Below, piece by piece: positions 56,181-64,000 of a DNA stretch of 64,000 bases (position 1 is its first letter; every line of letters starts with the position of its first letter). The DNA comes from Mytilinidion resinicola (lineage: Eukaryota > Ascomycota > Dothideomycetes > Mytilinidiales > Mytilinidiaceae). The DNA is taken from assembly GCF_010093595.1 (NCBI RefSeq), contig NW_022985438.1:2786786-2850785 (forward strand), in the 5' to 3' direction. The notes under the pieces are model-generated. The model had not been told where the DNA came from and made no database searches. It was given only the letters and a program-made list of their open reading frames with translations. Made by a program: the position numbers and the translations under genes.

Positions 56181-57372
56181 CTATAGCTTGCTCTTCACCT
56201 CGTCAACAATAAGAGATTGGGCTTTCGCAAGGGTGTCAATCGCTTCACGCTCGATGCGCGAGATGAGGACTTGACATGTTGGGATATCGTGGATAAGGCC
56301 GATGACTTGACCGGCAGTCCAGACCTGTATTGCAAAGAGGTCAATTTCGGTTCGTGTTGCGGTTGACAGGGCCGTGAGAGGTTTGAAGAGAGAAACTTAC
56401 ACCAAAGTCCTTGTCGCCATTTATAAACACCTGCCTACCCCGCTGTCCACTAACATAAGGAGCCACCTCCTTAAACTCACCCGTCGTGCTCTCCTTCTCG
56501 ATCTTCACCGCCTCAGACGCGACCTTGTTCTTGAACAAGCGCGAGGTATTCCGCCACCTCCGCAGCACCAACTCGGTGTCAGTCTCCTGCGCCTCGACAA
56601 TCGCCTCCTTGATCTTCATGTGAATAGGCGCTTCAATCGTGCACATAAAGCGCGTGCCCATGTTGATACCCTCCGCGCCCAAGCTAATAGCAGCCGCGAG
56701 GCCCTGGCCGTCCGCAAACCCACCCGACGCAATGAACGGCACGCCCAGCGACTGGCGCGCGCGGCTCAGCAGGATGAAGTTTGTGATGTCGCTCTCGCCG
56801 ACGTGGCCGGCGCACTCGAAGCCGTCGATGGACAGAAAGTCCACGCCGAGCTTGACGGCCGAAGCGGCGTGCCGGATGGAGGTGCACTTGTGGAGGATGA
56901 TGGTGTTGGCGGCTTTCAGCTGCCTGATGACCGGGCCGGGGCTGTTGCCGGCCGTCTCGACGATGTTGATGCCCTCCTCGATTATCACGCGGGCGTAGGC
57001 GGCGTAGTCCGGGGGCACGAGGGCCGGGAGGAGGGTGAGGTTGACGCCGAAGGGGTTCTTGGTCATGGCCCGGCAGCGGCGGATCTCTTTGCGGAGGTCT
57101 TCGGGAGTGGGTTGGGTGAGGGCGGTCAACTGTAAGGTTGTAAATAGAGCTCTTCGTCGTGTGTATGTGGGTAGTGAGGTGTACTATTCCTAGTCCTCCT
57201 GCATTGCTCACGGCGCTGGCGAGTTCGGCGTAGCCAACCCATTGCATGCCACCCTGGACGATGGGGACTGTATAGATAGTTAGATTCTTTCTTCCACGTA
57301 TACTGTATTACGCTGCTTCAAACGCGTACCTCTGATCCCCAGCTTCCGCGTAAGCTCGGTGTTGAAAGGCAT
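56181..57372 (-). CDS. Nitronate monooxygenase (2-nitropropane dioxygenase family)
   Basis: Exons 57372-57330, 57267-57185, 57129-56401 and 56324-56181 give 332 residues. The N-terminus MPFNTELTRKLGIRVPIVQGGMQWVGYAELA is typical, followed by NAGGLGI. The FMN-barrel landmarks AGHVGESD (with the catalytic-region histidine), IASGGFADGQGLAAAISLGAEGINMGTRF are present. The enzyme is a flavin-dependent TIM barrel that oxidises nitronates, removing the toxin propionate-3-nitronate in many fungi. Introns are 62, 55 and 76 nt; the second donor is GTACAC. C-rich at the 5' end and G-rich at the 3' end on the coding strand. Confidence 0.9.
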
Positions 57373-58250
57373 CTTAACGACTGTCTACGGCGTCTTCGGA
57401 GAGGTATAGGAAGCCAAACAAAGAAATGAATGGACGGGGCCTGGAGGGAGTGAAGTACAGAAGCTACCGGGCTAGCTTAGAGTGAATGATGGAGGGTTTA
57501 TCAAGGGTGTTGCATGGTACGAAGTTTGGTGTGGGGGAAAGGTCTACCGACCAGATGCCGAGGCCCAACTTGCGCCTCGCTACTAAGTGCTCCTCTCTTG
57601 AAGGATGAGACCATCTCAGAAAACATAGTTCGGCTGGTATGAGTAATCACTGTGGCATCTACTCAGTTGAACAGAGTCGTCACATGGACTACATCTCACA
57701 GCCGAGCTTATTATTGAAGCTGCGTTCATGTAGACAGCCATTTGCCTGCCAGTTCGGCGTCTCATGTGATAAAGCACGGGCGTTATCCGAGGGAAATGCC
57801 AAGAATCCGGGGTAAGGACTCCCTAGATGTCACAAAGGTGAAAGCACCAAAACATCACTTCAATGTTTTCAAAGTTTAAGAGCCTCAAGGCCTCCAAAGC
57901 CTTCGGTTTTACTATCCCTGACTCTAGAAGCTACGTCTACAAGGTCAGACCGGCAATATTCGGTAATTCTGTCTTGAAAGCGTGTCTGAGACCTCGAGGC
58001 CTCGAAAGCTGCTATTCCACTTCAGGAACGATGGAGGAACTTCAGCAGTTACGGACGTACGAACGATCTGGAATACTAATGCCCTCCAAGAGGTGGCATT
58101 CCAACTTGGGCATGTCCAAAGCAAGCTATTGAGAGAGAGCCGCGATATTAGGCCAAGTTTGCATCCAATCACTAACGTATATTACCTTTCATACCAGGTA
58201 TAGTTACATCAACGCATAAGCATGGGATCTGTTTATCATACGCGTCTCTT
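57373..58250. other. Intergenic, no gene called
   Basis: A plus frame at 57863-58132 (starting MFSKFKSLKASKAFGF) is protein-like at its start but lacks other support. Confidence 0.45.
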
Positions 58251-59057
58251 TCACCACTCGAAGACATACAACTCCCTTCCGTACGAATGCTTCATTCCAC
58301 CTATCCCACCCATTCCGCCGCTCTCGTTCCCACTCCCACCACTCAGCCTCGAAAAACAACTCCCACCCGTACACACTAGATCAAACCACTTCATAACCGT
58401 CGCCTCCCGATTCTGAAAATTATACCCAACGCCCTGCGCACTATACGCCTCAAACACCGTCCCATAGCTCCTCGTCCACCCACTAACCGGCGTCCGCACT
58501 CGTCCCACTCAGACTCCCACTAACCCCCAGCACACTCATCAACTGCTTCATCTCCTCCTGCAGATTCTGCGGATACAGCGTCGTGTCCGCAGTCCCATGG
58601 AACACCTGCATCTTCGGCCTAGCCCCGAATCGCCCGGGTACGCAGCGGTTACGAATACACGGCTGGCGTCGCCGGCGTAGTTGCTCAGTGTCCACTGGAT
58701 CATGGAGACGATGCCGTGGGCGTTGTCGCTGCCGTTTCGGGTTAGGGATTGCGTGGAGCTCACGTCCCAGCACTTGTCGGATGTGCTGGGCGAATCGGGA
58801 TAGATGACGATGTTGCCGTAGGTGTTGGCTGGGGTGGCATACTTGGTGCCTGTGCAGGCATCTTGCGCTTTGCCATGACAGGCGTGTGGGACGAGGAGGA
58901 TGGGAGGTTTGCTGGCGAGCTTGTCAGGGACGTAGATGTAGAAGCCTACGTTTGTAGGGTTTGTGGCGAATTTGGTGATCTGTTGAAGGGAGGCCGCAGA
59001 GACGAGGCCAGGGACGAGAAGGAAACTGGCGAGTGTTCTTAGTGTTAGCGAGGTCAT
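58251..59057 (-). pseudogene. Broken CE1 feruloyl/acetylxylan esterase
   Basis: ATG 59057 starts a good secreted CE1 esterase: signal peptide MTSLTLRTLASFLLVPGLVSA, then SLQQITKFATNPTNVGFYIY, HACHGKAQDA, and SPSTSDKCWDVSS. At RVFVT the sequence jumps straight to AYPG. The roughly 65-residue segment that normally holds the GxSxG nucleophile and the core of the barrel is missing. The frame then shifts: PKMQVFHGTADTTLYPQNL continues in another frame, and SGWTRSYGTVFEAYSAQGVGY lies in a third. The catalytic serine is absent, so no esterase can be made. The residues that remain are well conserved, so the loss looks recent. Confidence 0.85.
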
Positions 59058-59721
59058 ACTGAAAGGTTTTCACTTTAGCACAGTCCAGGTGTGAAGGGTC
59101 GTGTAGAATGAGCACGTAGCTTGCCTTTTAGAGACGTCGTACCTATGAAGAGTATTCTTGCAAATGCGTTGAGCTCCGCACTGTAGACTAGTCCTGACAC
59201 TACAATACACGTCTTAGAGCATAATCGATTTAAAGTGTGGAGATCCAACGATATCGTGCCGAAAGATCTTTAGATAGATGTCTTTGAACATGAGGCGGCC
59301 CGATGGATTAGCGGGCCTTAGAAGGTGGGAAAAGGCTCCAATCGGATCCAGGGATAAACAAAGCCCTTGACAATGGTAGATCCTCTGCATGAAGGACTGG
59401 TAACATCCAATGGATAATTAAAATACCTTTCCCGGAGGTCAGGTGAAAATTCAGGTAGATAAATAATATGTAGGGCTTGGCATCTGTTGCCAAGTTGCGA
59501 TATCGATAGCATTGAGATGCTGAGCATACCGGAGCCAAAGAGTGTGACACGTAAATGGATAATTGTTATGATCAACTGAGGAGAGAATACTCGCCATGTT
59601 GAGAGGAGATGACTACCTACATTCCGGATCAAGATCGGTGAACGCCTAATCCTCCACCCGCAACCCAACCCGCTAAAATTCAGTAAGAAGCAATTCACGT
59701 CCAACAACTCCATTGTAAATT
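59058..59721. other. Intergenic, no gene seen
   Basis: Upstream of the broken esterase and downstream of the following minus-strand gene. No features. Confidence 0.5.
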
Positions 59722-61374
59722 TCAAGACCAGAACCAGCCTCTGGTCTTCTTCTCAGCTGCTTGCTTGGGCGGCGTTTCCTGCTGCTTGACTTTCGGTTGT
59801 GCGCCAGACTCTGAGGGCACTTCAAATCCCGCATGGTTATTGTGACCCTGCGTAGTATGAACCGTCTCTGAAGTCTCTTCCCTTCCATCAGCGAATCGTT
59901 TCTTGAGCACCATCTTTGTGGTAACAGTCCCGTCAGGTTGTGTCGTGCGTTCCGTTGTTGTCAAAGTGGACAAAACGGAAGGGCGCGAGCTCGCACTATC
60001 GTTAGTTTGATGCGAAGGCGTAAACTGTGTTGGGCCCACAATACGCTCGTACGCATCTAGCTCAGTCTCGGGACCATCTTCGTCATCAACCTCTGAAAAT
60101 CGAGCAAAGGTGGATGGCGATGCATCAGGACGTGGGGTCGGTGGGTCATCGTGTTGGTCTTCATGATCGTGGCCGTACTCGTACGATTCGTGCTCATCGG
60201 CATCGCCTTCTTCGACTTCCGATAGCCATCGACTCCGAGGGATGCGACGCTCTAGATCTCGGGAAAAGACAGCTTCGCCAGTCGCTGGCCAAGAGAAGAA
60301 TTGACGTCTATAGTTCTCCCTCATGTGACAGCTCGATAAGGTTCGAGCGTGTAGCCGGCTAGTCCAGATGCCTCTCGCGGTCTGTTCAGTCTCTCCAAGC
60401 TCTTTTTCAGAAAGGAGCGGTTGACCGGTCTCAGCGCGTAAGAGGTCTTCGAAGGCTTCTCGCCATGCGATATCGGAGTCTCTAAGAGAAGACTCCAATT
60501 GGAGAGGCGAATAGTCATTTGACATTAGGAACGGCACCATCTTCGCAGTGAATCCAAGCCCGTATCCGAGGTCTGGGAAAGGGGCCGGCGTGCGGGAATT
60601 CCTGCGTAATCCATCTTCTATAACCGCCCAAATGTCCTCTCCAAGTGCACCGAGTACAGGGTGTTGCGCAGCACTATTCGATGAAGCTATCGGGGCTTGA
60701 GTATCGCTTTGAGTATCTTCAGATGCCCGAGGAGGATAGCTCCAGCTCCAGTGCCATGTGTGTGCTTTTGATGCTTGATTCCCCGCCTCCGTCCTTCGGT
60801 TATGATCATTCCACCGTGGCCAGGCCGTGTCTTCATCGTCTTGTAGCCTTTCTTCCTCGCTCCGACAGCTTCCGAACCTTGAACGCCAGTGACCTCGAAG
60901 GCCCGAAGACTTTACGGCATCTTGATCATGGCTCTCATCCCGTTCTTCCCCATTCAACCATGCCGTCATCTCCCTATCCAGCTTATCGATCTCTTCCTCT
61001 AACGTGTCAGCGGGTGTGCGCCTCTCGCCACCTTTTCCACTATCCACCGTCCAGGTATATCCATTCCTCTGCTCCTTGTCCTTGTTTGCTTGCATACGAT
61101 CCTCGGTGTCTTCAGTCTTCGTCGTATGCGAGTCCGGCACTCCCATGACTTTCAAAGAAAGATTCAGGAGCCCGGAGACCTGTTCATCCGCGAAGCGGCG
61201 GAAGGAGATAAATGGGTTGTCTTCGATGCGTTTGCGGTCAGACTCATCGTCGTTTGGATTCCGGGATCCCATGATGGCTGTTCGATAGTTATGTAAGGTA
61301 TGGGTGTTGGTAGAGATGCTGGTTGTGTTGTTCGAGAGATGGAAGCTGTGACTTGGGGAGTCTGGTGATGCCAT
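59722..61374 (-). CDS. Conserved fungal protein of unknown function
   Basis: A single exon with two candidate starts: ATG 61374 (550 residues) or ATG 61272 (516 residues, starting MGSRNPNDDESDRKR). The second is preferred because conserved-looking sequence (ENPFISFRRFADEQ-like, here DNPFISFRRFADEQ) begins soon after it, and because a CACGTG box lies only 16 bp ahead of the first. The middle is charged and low in complexity; the C-terminal part has TQPDGTVTTKMVLKKRFADG and ends in GWFWS. I recall this layout in uncharacterised Pezizomycotina proteins but know no function. No signal peptide or membrane span. Confidence 0.75.
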   Translation of the reverse strand: MASPDSPSHSFHLSNNTTSISTNTHTLHNYRTAIMGSRNPNDDESDRKRIEDNPFISFRRFADEQVSGLLNLSLKVMGVPDSHTTKTEDTEDRMQANKDKEQRNGYTWTVDSGKGGERRTPADTLEEEIDKLDREMTAWLNGEERDESHDQDAVKSSGLRGHWRSRFGSCRSEEERLQDDEDTAWPRWNDHNRRTEAGNQASKAHTWHWSWSYPPRASEDTQSDTQAPIASSNSAAQHPVLGALGEDIWAVIEDGLRRNSRTPAPFPDLGYGLGFTAKMVPFLMSNDYSPLQLESSLRDSDIAWREAFEDLLRAETGQPLLSEKELGETEQTARGIWTSRLHARTLSSCHMRENYRRQFFSWPATGEAVFSRDLERRIPRSRWLSEVEEGDADEHESYEYGHDHEDQHDDPPTPRPDASPSTFARFSEVDDEDGPETELDAYERIVGPTQFTPSHQTNDSASSRPSVLSTLTTTERTTQPDGTVTTKMVLKKRFADGREETSETVHTTQGHNNHAGFEVPSESGAQPKVKQQETPPKQAAEKKTRGWFWS

Positions 61375-61688
61375 TAATGGAGGGGTCCGACACGTGAAGC
61401 GCGCGACACGGGGCGTTTCAGACAGGGGTAGCTAGAGCACTCCACACCATACAGCCATACGATCATCTTCGTGTCTGTATCGTCAAACGCAGCCTAAATC
61501 TCGTGGCCTTGAACTATGAATTACATCCTAAATCATATGGCTTATTGGAGCACTTCAGACAGTGCTATCGTTGATGCATTGCTGACCAATGAGGACTATT
61601 CAATAGTCATGTGCACGAAGCTTCATATCGAGCTTTGAACTAGTTTAACCTTCTAACATACGAGCCAATCTAGGTAGTATGTACAGAT
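61375..61688. other. Promoter-side intergenic with a CACGTG box
   Basis: CACGTG at 61391-61396 lies 16 bp from the upstream ATG candidate, or 118 bp from the preferred one. Nothing else. Confidence 0.4.
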
Positions 61689-63223
61689 CTACGATTTCGC
61701 TGTCTCCGCAAAACCAATCTTCTCAAGATCTCCAGCAACAGCATCAGGGTTCGGTGTTGGGGCCTCTGACGAGCTCTCTTCGGGGGCATTCAGCACCTTG
61801 TAAGCAGCAGGATTCTTCTTCGTCTCATTCTGCCCAGACTTGAATTGGTACCCACGAACCCTGTAGCATGTTAGTACCTGGAAGATGATAACTTGGTAAG
61901 CGTGGACTCTTACCTAGGGCCCTGACCGGACTTCTCTGGCAATTCAGGCTTATAGAAGGCCTCAAAGGCTACTTTGTCCTCGCCGAATGTGCCCCGTGCT
62001 ATACTCTCGCGAATGCCCGCAAAGAAAGCGTCCATGATGGCATGGTTGTGGATTTGAATCAAGACCCAACCGAGCATCTCCTTGGCTGAAAGCAGATGCT
62101 GGATGTAGGCGCGGTGGTGTTTTGTGCAGGCATAGCAGCTGCAATTGTCCGAAAGAGGGGTGACTGAGAGGGCGTGCTCAGACTGCCACATATCGACTCC
62201 TAAGGTGTACTTCTTGCCAGCGTCCTCTCCGCCAGACACCTCTGACCTTGAGGGAGGAAACGCGAAGTCAAGAGAGATGCCGGCGTCTGTAGCTTCGGTG
62301 ATGAACGGGATAGTAAAGATATCCATGCCTAGCGATATCTGGTAGAGCAGTGCTCCCGGACTCGACGGCGGATCAAATGATAAACGTGGGAGATCCTGCA
62401 CTTGCTCTGGGAGATCGGCAAGGAACTGTGCATGGTAGATAGCGAGGCCAGATATATCATCCAACATATCGTCAATCAGATGGTCTAGGTACCACGTCTG
62501 CAGCTCCTTTGCCAAAGGCAGTATAGGCGCGAAGATCTGGTAGGAAGCCTTCGGAGCCTTTGCCGTCTTGTCTAAGCCATTCTTTTGGGACACGAGCTCC
62601 TTCGTCCATTCCTCAGTCCTATCACTCATTTTGTCAATCCTTTTGAGACCAGGTTGTGGCTGTCCATATGGTATGTCTGCCAACCCTACGACAATATCTG
62701 GTCGGACCTTTCGAGAAGCCGCGGCATAGTCTTCCGCGCTAATCTGCCTGAAGCCTACGGAGGTATATATGCTAAGTGCGCTATTGGTATTTGCGGTCGG
62801 GCATGGTATGCAGGGTACGCGGCGCGCGCCTACGACCAGCACAGTGTCTTTGGGAAGAGCGATAAAGTCTCTAAGAGGCGACTCATCTTTAGGAGATTCT
62901 AGTTGGTATAATGGAGGTGTTTGGCGAGGCAGCTTCTCTACAACTCGTGTAAGTCAGTTACCATGAGCCAAGAAAGTGATACGCAGGTCCTTACAATCCT
63001 CGAGTGCGACATAGACGCCATTGATGCTCGTGTTTTTCTGAAAATTATCTTGTGAAATGTGTGATACTGCACCTCGTGAGGTGTTTCCAAGGTAGTGAGG
63101 GGTCTCGAGAGCTTTCCGACCAGGTAGTGTAAGCCTGCCGAGTCGAGGCGCAAGAGTCGTGCTGGTTTTGAGGATGGTGAAGGCGCGCATTTCGGGAGGA
63201 AGATCTGAGAGTGTAGTAGACAT
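61689..63223 (-). CDS. QTRT2, queuine tRNA-ribosyltransferase accessory subunit
   Basis: Exons 63223-62995, 62943-61914 and 61860-61689 (introns 51 and 53 nt) give 476 residues. The N-terminus (MRAFTILKTSTTLAPRLGRL, then HYLGNTSRGAVSHIS) and the C-terminal PRVRGYQFKSGQN are typical of QTRT2. The TGT zinc site is intact: C344, C346, C349 and H375 in CSCYACTKHHRAYIQHLLSA and LIQIHNH. GLADIPYGQPQPG and SDRTEEW also fit subunit 2 rather than the catalytic QTRT1. With QTRT1 it exchanges guanine 34 for queuine in tRNAs with GUN anticodons, on the mitochondrial surface in animals. Its presence implies the fungus salvages queuine. Confidence 0.9.
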
Positions 63224-63554
63224 TGCGAAGACTAAAGCTACCAGTTCATTAGCTCAAACTTAGGTCGTGGAAGAATAATGCTGGCGTAGAAGTGCACTTT
63301 GTGGAGAGTTGCAGGGTCCGTGTTCGGGGAAGTGCGGGAGTGTCGTTCGAAACTGTGGATAAAACACCACGCCAAGCATCTCTCCCACATAAAGGTTTAA
63401 ACTAGCGGTATAAATGGCACCAAATGCTTTGAGTATGTTAAGCGAGTTCAACGTGTTCGTAAATCTTTCACATATTGAGCCTTGATGGAATCAAGGACAA
63501 TGAATTTATGAAGTGAATTCGTTTGTTTTGAGTTATTCTACTATACACCTGCGA
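63224..63554. other. Promoter region of QTRT2, no gene seen
   Basis: Short intergenic stretch between two minus-strand genes. Confidence 0.5.
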
Positions 63555-64000
63555 CTAGACTAATACAACTTGTATCTCATTCTCAGCGTTACCATACTTA
63601 TCATACCACATTGCAGCATTGACGAGTATGCTCGCTTGAGAAGCAGAGTTCCAAATGCGATCTGTAACCGCTTTCGTCACACCAAACATCAAGACAACAA
63701 CGAAGTCTTTCCACGCTCTCCAAGAGAGAATTTCACCAAATCCCGCCATCCGCCTACCACAAGCCCTCTCATACGCAGCCTGATCTCTATCCCAATCCAG
63801 AACACTCGTCCCGCGATTCGCATGTACATGGCCGCAAACATGTAGCAGCGGTCTTATCCGCCAAATCGCCTTCAGCAATCCAGCACATCCACTCGCAGAC
63901 ACCGAACCGCTTGAAATGTCCCGGTGATAACGTGGAGGGGTATGCGTAACAAGAATGTCAATGTCCGTTGGAATCTCGGCGGTCCAAGAATCGAGATGCC
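63555..64000 (-). CDS. Calcineurin-like metallophosphoesterase, 3' part
   Basis: The frame ends at 63555 and is open to the window edge, so only the C-terminal 147 residues are seen. LVTHTPPRYHRD and CGHVHANRG are the late metal-binding motifs of the metallophosphoesterase fold: the H of THTPP and the GHVH pair bind the two metal ions. Proteins of this size class in fungi include the MPPED-like group with unknown phosphoester substrates. The N-terminal D-x-H and GD motifs should lie beyond the window. Confidence 0.82.
   Translation of the reverse strand, partial: HLDSWTAEIPTDIDILVTHTPPRYHRDISSGSVSASGCAGLLKAIWRIRPLLHVCGHVHANRGTSVLDWDRDQAAYERACGRRMAGFGEILSWRAWKDFVVVLMFGVTKAVTDRIWNSASQASILVNAAMWYDKYGNAENEIQVVLV

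Noticed and set aside
56374..57135. Plus-strand open frame of 253 codons opposite nitronate monooxygenase
   Set aside because: It mirrors conserved flavin-barrel motifs on the minus strand and is Arg/Asp/Val-rich, an antisense artefact.
57863..58132. Plus-strand small gene starting MFSKFKSLK
   Set aside because: Start looks plausible, but nothing after it resembles a domain and no intron chain extends it.

Overview
The window is nuclear DNA of a filamentous ascomycete (Pezizomycotina). Most genes are cut by short introns of about 44-80 nt with GT(A/G)AGT-like donors and CTAAC-like branch sites. Protein families seen include a KRE2/MNT1-type mannosyltransferase, a fungal Na+/K+ efflux ATPase, a fungal rhodopsin-fold membrane protein, PAT1, TYW1, SAR1, TAF6 and QTRT2. 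A class such as Dothideomycetes is plausible but is not shown by the sequence. I found no canonical tRNA, rRNA, CRISPR array or secondary-metabolite cluster. All exon joins below were worked out by eye from frame, splice consensus and family fit; each model given as spliced closes to a whole number of codons.

Layout. 1-5.4 kb is a repeat-rich, lineage-specific zone: inverted repeats, a 108-bp tandem repeat, and a small family of cysteine-motif genes in which one copy looks intact, one is frameshifted and one is a deleted relic. 6.8-8.9 kb holds a small secreted protein and a PhyH-type dioxygenase. About 9.49-9.73 kb is a tRNA-like, multi-hairpin element that may be a pol III transcript. 10.7-18.5 kb is a dense housekeeping block: GT15 mannosyltransferase (minus), PAT1 and TYW1. 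20.8-30.2 kb holds a seven-pass membrane protein, a secreted LVIVD-type beta-propeller protein, a PAN/mucin-like protein and a GH5 endo-mannanase. 31.5-31.8 kb is a solo LTR with a perfect 5-bp target duplication. 32.3-35.6 kb is a DUF1399/GRDP-type protein, followed by a decayed transposase-like relic. 37.6-49.5 kb carries a six-cysteine single-pass membrane protein, a small gene, an ENA-type ATPase, a rhodopsin-fold protein and SAR1. 50.0-64 kb carries TAF6, an AIF-like flavoprotein, nitronate monooxygenase, a broken CE1 esterase, an uncharacterised conserved fungal protein, QTRT2 and the 3' part of a metallophosphoesterase.

How the genes relate. They do not form one pathway. Several serve the cell surface or secretion (mannosyltransferase, SAR1, mannanase, PAN/mucin protein, cysteine-rich membrane protein). 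Two modify tRNA anticodon loops (TYW1, QTRT2), and two act in mRNA synthesis or decay (TAF6, PAT1).

Three signals cut across ordinary annotation: many genes switch from C-rich 5' halves to G-rich 3' halves on the coding strand whichever way they point; the tandem GNRA-capped hairpins near 9.6 kb; and CACGTG boxes ahead of several unrelated genes.
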